The position numbers and the translations under genes were made by a program. Source: an uncultured Christensenellaceae bacterium (GTDB taxonomy: Bacteria > Bacillota > Clostridia > Christensenellales > Borkfalkiaceae). Taken from it: DNA of 15,710 bases. Where the stretch lies: contig CAJUOV010000025.1 in assembly GCA_910588695.1 (NCBI GenBank), positions 1-15,710 of the forward strand, written 5' to 3'. Positions 1-6,796 of this stretch are shown here, piece by piece. The notes below the pieces were generated by a model that saw only the letters and a list, made by a program, of their open reading frames with translations, searched no databases and was not told the origin of the DNA. Position 1 is the first letter of the stretch. Every line of letters starts with the position of its first letter.

Positions 1-55
1 AACCCTGGGCCCAATGATTAAGAGTCATTTGCTCTACCAACTGAGCTAAAGGTGC
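1..55 (-). tRNA. tRNA-Lys(CTT), partial at window edge
   Basis: Last gene of the minus-strand tRNA cluster. Read on the minus strand it starts with acceptor GCACCTT at position 55, then TA, a D arm GCTC...GAGC, and an anticodon arm AATGA-CTCTTAA-TCATT. The loop gives anticodon CTT, which reads AAG lysine codons. The T arm and the acceptor 3' strand lie beyond the window, so the acceptor pairing cannot be checked. It starts three bases after the CCA end of the neighbouring tRNA-Lys(TTT). Confidence 0.93.
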
Positions 56-58
56 GTA

Positions 59-134
59 TGGTGGTCCATTGGAGATTCGAACTCCAGACACCTTGATTAA
101 AAGTCAAGTGCTCTACCGTCTGAGCTAATGGGCC
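59..134 (-). tRNA. tRNA-Lys(TTT)
   Basis: A 76-base tRNA with CCA encoded at 61-59. The anticodon arm is CTTGA-CTTTTAA-TCAAG, giving anticodon TTT (lysine AAA, and AAG by wobble). The D stem is GCTC/GAGC and the T stem TGGAG/CTCCA. The acceptor stem, GGCCCAT against ATGGACC, has one non-pairing position: C3 opposite A70 (bases 132 and 65). It belongs to a transcript with Gly, Arg, His and Gln tRNAs upstream and a second Lys tRNA directly downstream. Confidence 0.96.
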
Positions 135-138
135 GTTA

Positions 139-214
139 TGGCTGGGGTGGCTGGATTTGAACCAACGAATGCCGGAATCAAAATCCGGTGCCTTAACCTC
201 TTGGCGACACCCCA
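139..214 (-). tRNA. tRNA-Gln(TTG)
   Basis: A 76-base tRNA with encoded CCA and discriminator G. The acceptor TGGGGTG pairs fully with CACCCCA. The anticodon arm is CCGGA-TTTTGAT-TCCGG, giving anticodon TTG for CAA glutamine codons. The U1-A72 first pair is typical of bacterial tRNA-Gln. Four bases separate it from the next tRNA in the cluster. Confidence 0.96.
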
Positions 215-227
215 TTATAAATAAGAG

Positions 228-304
228 TGGGGCGGGCGACGAGAATCGAACTCACGACCTCCAGGGCCACAATCTGGCGCTCTAACCAACTGAGCTACAC
301 CCGC
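228..304 (-). tRNA. tRNA-His(GTG)
   Basis: A 77-base tRNA with encoded CCA. The acceptor GCGGGTG pairs with CGCCCGC (one T-G wobble). The gene also encodes the histidine-specific extra G-1 at position 305, opposite discriminator C73, so the mature tRNA would be 78 bases. The anticodon loop TTGTGGC gives GTG (histidine). The anticodon stem CCAGA/CCTGG closes with a non-pairing A31-C39 next to the loop. The T stem GTGAG/CTCGT uses two wobble-type pairs. Confidence 0.95.
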
Positions 305-313
305 CATATAAAT

Positions 314-390
314 TGGTGCGCCTGAAGAGACTCGAACTCCTGACACACGGCTTAGAAGGCCGTTGCTCTATCCACCTGAGCTACAGGCGC
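314..390 (-). tRNA. tRNA-Arg(TCT)
   Basis: A 77-base tRNA with encoded CCA and discriminator A. The acceptor GCGCCTG pairs fully with CAGGCGC. The anticodon arm is ACGGC-CTTCTAA-GCCGT with anticodon TCT, reading AGA (and AGG) arginine codons. It lies 45 bases downstream of tRNA-Gly in the same transcript, the longest spacer in the cluster. Confidence 0.96.
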
Positions 391-435
391 ATTTACGCGC
401 GGAAGGGGCTAAACCTCTTTCATTTGCAAAAAAAA

Positions 436-509
<74 letters not shown>

Positions 510-529
510 ATTTCCTAATGCGCTTGTCT

Positions 530-558
530 ATTCTATCAAAGTTTACAAAATCTGTCAA
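530..558 (-). promoter_or_regulatory. Sigma-A-type promoter of the tRNA cluster
   Basis: On the minus strand, a perfect -35 TTGACA (558-553), a 17-base spacer and a -10 TAGAAT (535-530) lie just upstream of tRNA-Gly. The -10 differs from TATAAT at one position. Nothing else between 510 and 629 looks coding, so this promoter most likely drives all six tRNAs. Confidence 0.9.
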
Positions 559-629
559 CCGATTTCACGGGATTCGCGCAATTTTCTTGAAATTTTTATC
601 GAAGAAAAACGCACAAACGAACGACGCGT

Positions 630-1427
630 TCACTCTCCGCTATGATCGAAAAGCACCATGTACGCGCCTTTGAAAATAATCTTCGTATCCAGCCAAAGAC
701 TCTGATTTTTAATATATTCCACGTCGAAACGAACCCAGTCTTCGAATTTAACTTCGTTGCGATTCTTCTGAATCTGCCAAAGGCACAACAACCCGCCTTT
801 CACGTCGAGACGGTGTCTCTGATCCGCCGTGTACTCTTCCACTTCGCGCGGAAGCGGCGGACGAGGACCGACAACGCTCATGTTCCCGATAAATACGTTA
901 AAGAGCTGCAACAGCTCGTCGATTGCGAATTTTCTGTAAAACTTCCCGACCCTTGTTATTCTCGGATCGTTCTTCATTTTGAATGCGGGCGGGTCAGCCT
1001 CGTTGAGCCCCGCGTCGATGAGCGCTTGTTTCATCTCCTCCGCATTCGGCACCATCGTGCGGATTTTTAAGATTTTGAACACCTTGCCGTCTTTTCCGAC
1101 CCGTTTGGACACATAGACGGGATTATGCCTGTCCTCCGCCCACTTTACAAAAAGAAAAACGAGTAGAAGCCAACCGATCAAAAGAATCATCGTACCCGAA
1201 GAAAGAATGTCGAACGTGCGCTTTACGAATAAATAGCAACCGTAACGGAATCCCCTCTTGCGAATGGGAACATATGCTTCCGCGGTTTCGCCGAGTTTCC
1301 CGTCCGTCGGCGCAATTTCTTCTTCGGCAAGCGCGGAAAGACTTTCCTGCTCCGAATGAGCAGAACCGTCCGCATCCGTATATTCTTTATCCGTTACACG
1401 ATTCGGTTCGTCCAAAACCGTCTGCAT
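630..1427 (-). CDS. Undecaprenyl-phosphate sugar-1-phosphate transferase (bacterial sugar transferase family)
   Basis: A 265-residue monotopic phosphoglycosyl transferase of the WbaP/PglC type, expected to start lipid-linked glycan synthesis at the inner face of the membrane by moving a sugar phosphate onto undecaprenyl phosphate. Residues 1-55 are acidic and look disordered. KRTFD at 69-73 leads into one membrane helix at about 77-95. Then come the family blocks VGKDGKVFKILKIRTM (110-125), DPRITRVGKF (154-163), the catalytic pair D170-E171 within IDELLQLFNV, and MSVVGPRP (183-190). The usual DELPQL and PGITG motifs are altered (DELLQL, KGGLLCLWQ), as in some clostridial members. It lacks the multi-helix N-terminal domain of long WbaP proteins. 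It stands alone, with its own promoter and no glycan genes beside it, so the sugar is unknown. GGTGA just upstream of the ATG is a modest ribosome binding site. Confidence 0.88.
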   Translation of the reverse strand: MQTVLDEPNRVTDKEYTDADGSAHSEQESLSALAEEEIAPTDGKLGETAEAYVPIRKRGFRYGCYLFVKRTFDILSSGTMILLIGWLLLVFLFVKWAEDRHNPVYVSKRVGKDGKVFKILKIRTMVPNAEEMKQALIDAGLNEADPPAFKMKNDPRITRVGKFYRKFAIDELLQLFNVFIGNMSVVGPRPPLPREVEEYTADQRHRLDVKGGLLCLWQIQKNRNEVKFEDWVRFDVEYIKNQSLWLDTKIIFKGAYMVLFDHSGE

Positions 1428-1485
1428 TCCGATTCACCGTCTCCGATTTTTTCTTTCGCGCTTTCTCCGAAATGAAAGCAACCTC

Positions 1486-1514
1486 ATTGTAACATAAAAC
1501 CGAAAAAAATGCAA
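1486..1514 (-). promoter_or_regulatory. Probable extended -10 promoter of the sugar transferase gene
   Basis: On the minus strand, TTGCAT (1514-1509), a 17-base spacer and TACAAT (1491-1486) lie about 60 bases upstream of the start codon at 1427. The -35 is weak (only TTG matches), but TG one base before the -10 makes an extended -10 element. It lies back to back with the plus-strand promoter at 1588-1616. Confidence 0.7.
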
Positions 1515-1587
1515 TGATTTTGCCGAAACTCCTATCGAATATGTTAACCGAGCAAACTAACGTCATAAAATAAAATGAAAAAATTTC

Positions 1588-1616
1588 TTGACAACGGAAT
1601 ATAAAAGGCATATAAT
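1588..1616 (+). promoter_or_regulatory. Perfect consensus sigma-A promoter of the zinc-ribbon membrane protein
   Basis: TTGACA (1588-1593), exactly 17 bases, then TATAAT (1611-1616): both hexamers match the consensus at every position. The start codon at 1647 is preceded by AGGAG at 1634-1638, eight bases away. High basal transcription of the downstream small gene is expected. Confidence 0.93.
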
Positions 1617-1646
1617 AAAGTAAACTGACAAAAAGGAGAAATTCAG

Positions 1647-2114
1647 ATGTTTTGCCCTAAATGCGGAAAAGAAATTGACGCAGAGAGCGCGTTTTGTCCT
1701 CACTGCGGCGCAAAGGTAAGCGAGGCGGCCGCAGCGCAGAAACCCGCGCAGAAAGACGAGTTCTTCGAAGATGTACGCACGGCGAACAATGTACCCCCCC
1801 CCTCGCCGAAACCCGCGCAAACCCAACAACCCGCGCGTCCCGCGCAGCCCCAGCAGCCTGCTAAAAACGAAGGAACGAATACGCTTGCCGTCGTCGGCTT
1901 TATCCTTTCTTTCTTCTTTGCTCTCGCCGGTCTTATTTGCTCGATTATCGGACTTCGCCAGTGTAAGCAGTACAAAGACGACAACGGCAAAGGTCTTGCG
2001 ATCGCAGGAATCGTGATCAGTGCGCTCTCGCTCTTCCTCTCTTTTATCTTGGGTTGTATTTACGGCGTTTTTCTGTTCGAATACATATTTGACAACGTCG
2101 GCGTTTACTATTGA
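1647..2114 (+). CDS. Zinc-ribbon membrane protein with DUF4190-like C-terminus
   Basis: A 155-residue protein with three parts. The N-terminus is a zinc ribbon with C3-x2-C6 and C17-x2-C20 (motifs CPKCG and CPHCG). A linker at about 25-75 is rich in Pro, Gln and Ala. The C-terminus has two membrane helices, about 80-104 and 116-145, joined by a short polar loop containing DDNGKGLAIAG, typical of DUF4190-type proteins. The zinc ribbon should face the cytoplasm. No enzymatic role is suggested; such proteins are common in Firmicutes and mostly uncharacterised. It is a single-gene unit between a perfect promoter and a strong terminator. A run of nine C bases (1794-1802) lies in the Pro-rich linker, where slippage would shift the frame and remove both helices. 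Confidence 0.85.
   Translation: MFCPKCGKEIDAESAFCPHCGAKVSEAAAAQKPAQKDEFFEDVRTANNVPPPSPKPAQTQQPARPAQPQQPAKNEGTNTLAVVGFILSFFFALAGLICSIIGLRQCKQYKDDNGKGLAIAGIVISALSLFLSFILGCIYGVFLFEYIFDNVGVYY
1794..1802 (+). repeat. C9 homopolymer tract inside the zinc-ribbon gene
   Basis: Nine consecutive C bases encode part of the VPPPSP stretch in the linker. A change of one base would put the two downstream membrane helices out of frame. It could be a slippage site or only a consequence of proline coding. Confidence 0.6.
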
Positions 2115-2134
2115 TTGAGAGCGAAAATTTTAAC

Positions 2135-2176
2135 AATAAAAAAATTCCCGAAAAAGTTTTCGGGAATTTTTTTATT
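2135..2176. terminator. Bidirectional intrinsic terminator between convergent genes
   Basis: An inverted repeat pairs A-rich AAAAAAATTCCCGAAA with TTTCGGGAATTTTTTT around a tiny loop near 2155. The central TTCCCG/CGGGAA stem is flanked by an A run on the left and a T run on the right, so it can end transcripts from either side: the zinc-ribbon gene (stop 2112-2114) and rarA, whose TAA (2172-2174) lies inside the right arm. Confidence 0.9.
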
Positions 2177-3485
2177 TCGTCCGGTTACCGCGTTTCCTTT
2201 TTCTCGTCTCTTGCACCTGCTTTTCGAAACCGTGATCGGAGGGCGAATAATAAACTCTGTCTTTGAGGGAATCGGGGAGATACTGCTGCTCCACCCACCC
2301 GCCGTAGCTGTGCGGATATTTGTATTTCGCGCTCTGCGCTTTCATATCTTTACTTCCGAAAGAGCTGTCCCTGAGATAGGCGGGAACATTATCGTCGCGG
2401 TTTTTGATCGCGTCTTCCCGCGCCGCGTCTTTCGCCATGACGACGGTATTGCTCTTTTCCGCTTCGCAAACATAAATAATCGCTTCCGTAAGCGGCAAGA
2501 GCCCTTCGGGATAGCCCATGTTCTGGAACGCCGTTAAAGCGCTCGTAGCGACAACGAGCGCGTTCGGATCGCTCATCCCCACGTCTTCGGCGGAATGCGC
2601 GATCAGACGGCGGAACACCAGCAGCGGATCACAACCGCCCTCGATGAGCCGCATGGCGTAATAGAGCGCCGCGTTTGCATCGCTCCCGCGCAGAGATTTG
2701 CAAAACGCCGATAACAGATCGTAATATAAATCTTCGTTATAGGAGAGAGCCTTGCGCTGGATCGACTGTTCCGCATCCGACAGCGCGATATGAATATTTC
2801 CCTCCCCGTCGGGCGGAGTCGTGAGCGCCGCAAGCTCCAATGCATTGTACGCCGTTCGCAAATCACCCGCCGCCGTATCGGCAATGTGAGCGAGCGCCTC
2901 GGGCGAAATTTCGATTCTGTAATTACCGAGCCCCTTTCTCTTATCTTTGAGCGCGCGCAGAAGCGCTCCGCGGATTTCCGACGATGTAAGAGACTTAAAC
3001 TCGAAAACGCGGCAACGGGAGACGATCGCGGGCGTCATGGAAGCATAGGGATTTTCCGTCGTGGAACCGATAAAAATGACCGTGCCCTGCTCGATGGCAG
3101 GCAACAGCGAATCGGACTGCGTTTTATTGAAACGGTGGCATTCGTCGAGCATTAAGTAAGTGCGTCTGTTGTAAAGTTTCAGATTCTCCCGCGCTTTCTC
3201 CACTGCTTTTTTCACGTCTGCCACGCCCGAATTGACGGCGTTGAGCTTAACGAATTCGGCGTTCGTCGTGGCGGCGATCACGTTGGCGAGCGTGGTCTTT
3301 CCGCACCCCGGAGGTCCCCAGAAGATACAGCTGCCGAGGCGGTCGAGCATGACGGCGCGGCGAAGCAGCGAGCCCTCCGCAACGATATGGCTCTGCCCCA
3401 CAAATTCATCGAGCGTATTCGCCCGCATCCGCTCGGCAAGCGGCTTTGCCTTTTCTTCGTTTCCGTTCCAATCAAATAAATCCAT
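2172..3485 (-). CDS. rarA: Replication-associated recombination protein A (RarA/MgsA, AAA+ ATPase)
   Basis: A 437-residue clamp-loader-like AAA+ ATPase that acts at stalled replication forks and single-strand DNA gaps, forming tetramers. The N-terminus PLAERMRANTLDEFVGQ (15-31) is typical of the family. Walker A is GPPGCGKT (57-64), Walker B LMLDE (111-115), sensor 1 GSTTENP (140-146), and the probable arginine finger lies in SRCRVFEF (156-163). The C-terminal half carries the tetramerisation domain with conserved GGCDPLLVFRRLI and AEDVG. The length is normal for the family. The start fits the family N-terminus; GGAG lies about 11 bases upstream and GGTGAG directly before the ATG. It is apparently a single-gene unit. 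I found no convincing promoter in the 64 bases shared with the divergent ylbJ-like gene. Confidence 0.96.
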   Translation of the reverse strand: MDLFDWNGNEEKAKPLAERMRANTLDEFVGQSHIVAEGSLLRRAVMLDRLGSCIFWGPPGCGKTTLANVIAATTNAEFVKLNAVNSGVADVKKAVEKARENLKLYNRRTYLMLDECHRFNKTQSDSLLPAIEQGTVIFIGSTTENPYASMTPAIVSRCRVFEFKSLTSSEIRGALLRALKDKRKGLGNYRIEISPEALAHIADTAAGDLRTAYNALELAALTTPPDGEGNIHIALSDAEQSIQRKALSYNEDLYYDLLSAFCKSLRGSDANAALYYAMRLIEGGCDPLLVFRRLIAHSAEDVGMSDPNALVVATSALTAFQNMGYPEGLLPLTEAIIYVCEAEKSNTVVMAKDAAREDAIKNRDDNVPAYLRDSSFGSKDMKAQSAKYKYPHSYGGWVEQQYLPDSLKDRVYYSPSDHGFEKQVQETRKRKRGNRTK

Positions 3486-3549
3486 GACTCACCAAACTCC
3501 GTTACAGTGAACGCGGCATATTTGTCCGACGCCCAGCGTATTTTGAACT

Positions 3550-4494
3550 ATGCAAAAGGTCAAAAAGCGAAAAATAAAATTGTTTCCCTTTCTTACGATC
3601 CTGCCGATCGCAGGCGCAATGGCGTGTTTTCTGCTGTTTCCCGCCCGTTACTCCGCTCTCATTCTGGAGGGCGCCACCCTCTTCGCCGTCTGCGTAATGC
3701 CCGCAACCCTTCCCTGTCTCTTTCTGACCGCCCTGCTTACCCGCCAAAAAATCTTTCGCGGAGCGGCGGAAAAAATCGCGCCCGCCGCAAAAAACATCTT
3801 TCGCGTTTCGGGAGCGGGCGGACTGTGCGCCTTGCTCTCCGCGCTTTCGGGCTACCCCGTCGGCGCAAGAACGACGCTTGATCTGTACGAGCGCGGCGCG
3901 ATTCCAAAAGGAGAACTCTTCCGCGTCGCCTGCCTCGCTTCCACATCCGGTCCCATGTTTTTGGTGGGCGCGGTGGGCGCGGGCATGTTTGAAAACGCAA
4001 CGATCGGATGGATCATCTTCTGCGCGCACCTCTCGGGCAACTATCTCGTCTGTTTTCTTCTGCGCTTTGCCGCCAAAAAATCCAACGGCACCAACGCTCC
4101 TCTGCCCACGCTGCAAAACGGCGGTGCGAACGTCATTGCGGATTCCGTTCTCTCCGTGCTCACCGTCGGAGGCGCGATCGCGCTGTTTTACGCTTTTTCG
4201 GGTATTCTGCGCGATACGCTCGTTCTGGCGGGAATAGAAAACGGATACATTGCCGCAATCGTCACGGGCGCGGTCGAGATGACCTCCGGCTGTAAATTGC
4301 TTTCCGAAATCGGAAGCGGTCTCTCCGTCGCCCTGACCGCTTTTCTCGTGACCTTCGGCGGCGGCTGCGTGATCGCGCAGCAGTTGAGCTTTCTCTCCCG
4401 CGCGGGCGTTAAGACGCTTCCCTTTCTCGGGGTTAAATTATTGCAGGGAGCTTTCGCCGCCCTCTTCGCGTTCGGTTTCCACGCTCTTTTATGA
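3550..4494 (+). CDS. ylbJ: YlbJ-like integral membrane protein (nucleoside-recognition/Gate family)
   Basis: A 314-residue multi-pass membrane protein with about seven to eight hydrophobic segments, starting at about 12-30 and 34-63. It resembles the sporulation protein YlbJ: LSGYPVGA (99-106), SGPMFLVGAVGAGMF (133-147), GAVEMTSG (240-247) and GGGCVIAQQ (270-278) match the family's conserved loops and re-entrant segments. B. subtilis YlbJ is longer (about 400 residues), so this is a short version. In spore formers it acts in the mother cell or coat stage; its transported substrate, if any, is not established. An in-frame TGA sits two codons before the ATG, which fixes the start, yet no ribosome binding site is visible. 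It converges on pheA with overlapping stop codons. No sporulation gene is adjacent, so a sporulation role is inference. Confidence 0.75.
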   Translation: MQKVKKRKIKLFPFLTILPIAGAMACFLLFPARYSALILEGATLFAVCVMPATLPCLFLTALLTRQKIFRGAAEKIAPAAKNIFRVSGAGGLCALLSALSGYPVGARTTLDLYERGAIPKGELFRVACLASTSGPMFLVGAVGAGMFENATIGWIIFCAHLSGNYLVCFLLRFAAKKSNGTNAPLPTLQNGGANVIADSVLSVLTVGGAIALFYAFSGILRDTLVLAGIENGYIAAIVTGAVEMTSGCKLLSEIGSGLSVALTAFLVTFGGGCVIAQQLSFLSRAGVKTLPFLGVKLLQGAFAALFAFGFHALL

Positions 4495-5298
4495 TTGACC
4501 GTAAGCGCCGAGAAGCCGATAGCCTTCGCTGATCTTTTTCGCCTCTTCCAGCGCGGATTTTACAATCGGGGAACCGATGTCCCCTGAAAACTCGATAAAA
4601 AACCGGTAATTCCCAAAGCTGTCGCGGACGGGTCTGCTTTCCAGACGGGTCACGTTGACCCCGTGACGGTTAAATACTTCGAGAAGGCGACACAGCCCGC
4701 CCGTCGTCTCCTGTTTGAACACGACGGAAAAATATACGAACTCGCTGTGTTCGGGCGGCGTATCGCCCCGCACAAAGAGGAGAAAACGGGTGAAGTTGTT
4801 CTTCGCGTCCGCAATGTTCCCCTCCGAAAAGACGAGTCCCTTCTTCGATCCCTTGACGTGCACGCCCACGATTCCCGCAGTGTGCTCGTCGAGAAGCGAC
4901 AGGCTCTCCGCCGTGGAATAGGTGTAAACAAGTTTGGCAAACGGAAAGTGCTTTCCGATAAATTCGGAACACTGGCTGATCGCCTGCACGTGCGAACAGA
5001 CTTTTTGAATATTCGAATAGGGTATCTTTCCCTTTGTTACAAGGCGGTGTTCGACGGGCATGACGTACTCCCCTACGCCCATAACGTGTTCGGCGTTCGA
5101 GATGAGATCGAGATTCTGCACGACGCTTCCCATGATCCAGTTCTCCACGGGCAGCACAGCGGCGTCGACGATTCCCTCCGTCAACAAATTCAAAGTGGCG
5201 GAAAAACTCGAACAGTAAAGTCTTTCCGCATCTTCGCACAGTCTTTCCACGGCAAGCGCGGAATAACTCTCTTTCGGACCCAGACAGGAAACTTTCAT
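4489..5298 (-). CDS. pheA: Prephenate dehydratase with C-terminal ACT domain
   Basis: A 269-residue monofunctional enzyme that turns prephenate into phenylpyruvate, the committed step to phenylalanine. The catalytic region holds N53 in VENW, SHVQAISQC (102-110) and the TRF motif with T170, matching the residues known from E. coli PheA. The ACT regulatory domain spans about 188-265, with GGLCRLLEVF (200-209) and ESRP (220-223), so feedback inhibition by phenylalanine is expected. Two features are unusual: W54 replaces the Ser or Thr normally found in the ENS/ENT motif, and the segment around 140-155 is diverged. No chorismate mutase domain is present. Its ATG overlaps the DAHP synthase stop by one base (TAATG), with GGAG eight bases upstream, so the two are translationally coupled. 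Its stop overlaps that of the convergent ylbJ-like gene. Confidence 0.93.
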   Translation of the reverse strand: MKVSCLGPKESYSALAVERLCEDAERLYCSSFSATLNLLTEGIVDAAVLPVENWIMGSVVQNLDLISNAEHVMGVGEYVMPVEHRLVTKGKIPYSNIQKVCSHVQAISQCSEFIGKHFPFAKLVYTYSTAESLSLLDEHTAGIVGVHVKGSKKGLVFSEGNIADAKNNFTRFLLFVRGDTPPEHSEFVYFSVVFKQETTGGLCRLLEVFNRHGVNVTRLESRPVRDSFGNYRFFIEFSGDIGSPIVKSALEEAKKISEGYRLLGAYGQS

Positions 5299-6323
5299 TA
5301 CGCTTTCTCCGCAATGTCAAGAATGAGCCGCTCCGTATCTTCCCAACCCAGACAGGCATCCGTGATCGACTGCCCGAATACGACGTTGTGCTTCTGACAG
5401 CCCTCCACAAGAAAACTTTCGATCATAAAACCTTTGACGATTTTTTTGAAAAATTTATCGTACGCTCTGTTTTGCAGAACTTCTTCTACGATACGGATCT
5501 GCTGACGGAACTTTTTTCCCGAATTGGAATGGTTTGCGTCGATCACGACGGCGGGATTTTTCAGCCTGTCCGAACTCTTATAGTCCTCTAAAACACGCAT
5601 GACCGTCTCGTAGTGATAATTGGGCACGTCGTTTCCGTATGAATCCACCATTCCACGCAGAACGGCGTGTGCGTATTCGTTTCCCTGCGTCGCAACCTGC
5701 CATTCGCCGTATTTGAACACTTGCGGACACTGCGCCGCAAACACGGAATTGAGCAGCACGGGAATGCTTCCGCTCATCGGATTCTTGATGCCGACGGGTA
5801 CTTCCGCGCCGCTCGAAACGAGGCGGTGCATCTGATTTTCGCTCGACCGCGCGCCGACGGCAACATAAGAAAGCACGTCTTCGAAATAAGAATAGTTTTC
5901 GGGATAGAGCATCTCGTCCGCCGCGGTGAGCCCCGACTCGTCCATGACGTGCAAATGCAGTTCGCGGATCGTCTGTATGCCTTTGAGAATATCTTCTTTA
6001 TTCTCCGGATCTGGCTGAAAGAACATCCCCTTATATCCGATCCCCCTCGTGCGGGGTTTATTGGTATAGATCCGCGGAACGAGCACGAGCCTGTCTTTGA
6101 CCTTTTCGTTGAGTTTTCCGAGCCGCTTTACATATTCGAGCACAGGCGCGCTCTCATGCGCGGAACAGGGACCGATTATCATAAGCAGTTTCTCGCTCCT
6201 ACCCGCGATAACGTCCTTTACAAGCCCGTCCCGCTCCTCTTTCAATTTTTTCAGCGAATGCGGAAGAGGCTGCGCAGCGTGAATCTCCTGCGCGGACGGA
6301 ATTAAAATCTGCCGTTCAAACAT
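5298..6323 (-). CDS. aroF: 3-deoxy-7-phosphoheptulonate synthase (DAHP synthase, AroF/G/H type)
   Basis: A 341-residue type I-alpha DAHP synthase: phosphoenolpyruvate plus erythrose 4-phosphate to DAHP, the entry to the shikimate pathway. The expected motifs are in order: IGPCSAH (50-56, metal-binding C53), NKPRT (88-92, K89), GARSSENQ (157-164), VGIKNPMSG (177-185), IDANHSNSGK (261-270, H265), IESFLVEG (301-308, E302) and SITDACLGWEDT (319-330, D322). The length matches enterobacterial AroF/G/H enzymes, whose N-terminal extension mediates feedback inhibition; which amino acid inhibits this one cannot be read from sequence. It starts 22 bases inside the 3' end of coaD, with GGAG eight bases before the ATG, and its stop overlaps the pheA start. 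The symbol aroF is a family label rather than a claim of tyrosine sensitivity. Confidence 0.95.
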   Translation of the reverse strand: MFERQILIPSAQEIHAAQPLPHSLKKLKEERDGLVKDVIAGRSEKLLMIIGPCSAHESAPVLEYVKRLGKLNEKVKDRLVLVPRIYTNKPRTRGIGYKGMFFQPDPENKEDILKGIQTIRELHLHVMDESGLTAADEMLYPENYSYFEDVLSYVAVGARSSENQMHRLVSSGAEVPVGIKNPMSGSIPVLLNSVFAAQCPQVFKYGEWQVATQGNEYAHAVLRGMVDSYGNDVPNYHYETVMRVLEDYKSSDRLKNPAVVIDANHSNSGKKFRQQIRIVEEVLQNRAYDKFFKKIVKGFMIESFLVEGCQKHNVVFGQSITDACLGWEDTERLILDIAEKA

Positions 6324-6796
6324 TGCATTTTCTCCGTAATATATTCGTACACCGCGCGGGGCAGATAATCCCGAAACGGTTTTTCAAAAGCGATACTGTT
6401 CTTGACAAGCGTCGAACTGACGTGCAAATACTCCTGTTCCGCAGGCATGTACAGCGTGATCATATTTTTATCGAGCTTACGGCTCGCATAAAAATCCGCC
6501 GTCTCGTATTCGAAATCCGCGCCGTTGCGGATTCCGCGGACATAAAAGGGAGTATTTTCCTTTTGCAAAAGATCGACGATAGCCCTGTTCCATACGAGTA
6601 CACGCACCCGTTTCTCGTTCTCGAATACAGCCGCGATCATCTCTCTGCGCTCTTCGGAAGAGAAGAGGCAGCGTTTATTCTTATTCTCCGCCACCGCGAC
6701 GACCACTTCGTCGAAGAGCGAAAGGCATTTTTTTACCGTATCGTCATGACCCACGGTGAAAGGATCGAACGAACCCGCAAATACGCATTTTTTCAT
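6302..6796 (-). CDS. coaD: Phosphopantetheine adenylyltransferase
   Basis: A 164-residue enzyme of CoA synthesis (4'-phosphopantetheine + ATP to dephospho-CoA). From the chosen start it reads MKKCVFAGSFDPFTVGH, with the nucleotidyltransferase TxGH motif at 14-17, RGIR (87-90), ADFEYE (93-98) and VSSTLVKN (126-133). An upstream ATG at 6853 would add 19 residues not seen in the family. I prefer 6796 because it begins exactly at the family N-terminus and overlaps the rsmD stop as ATGA, a typical coupling arrangement. The ribosome binding site is weak (GGAA). DPIT is replaced by DPFT and the residue after TxGH is Asp. Pairing with rsmD is very common in Firmicutes. Confidence 0.95.
   Translation of the reverse strand: MKKCVFAGSFDPFTVGHDDTVKKCLSLFDEVVVAVAENKNKRCLFSSEERREMIAAVFENEKRVRVLVWNRAIVDLLQKENTPFYVRGIRNGADFEYETADFYASRKLDKNMITLYMPAEQEYLHVSSTLVKNSIAFEKPFRDYLPRAVYEYITEKMQCLNGRF

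Noticed and set aside
391..435. The 45-base spacer between tRNA-Gly and tRNA-Arg as a possible extra RNA gene
   Set aside because: No tRNA-like arms or stable hairpin are visible; it looks like an ordinary processed spacer.
3486..3549. Divergent promoters between rarA and the ylbJ-like gene
   Set aside because: No hexamer pair with a 16-18 base spacer gave more than a poor match on either strand.
4663..5410. Overlapping long ORFs on both strands around pheA
   Set aside because: They are out-of-frame readings of pheA and the aroF end; only the 4489-5298 frame holds conserved catalytic and ACT motifs.
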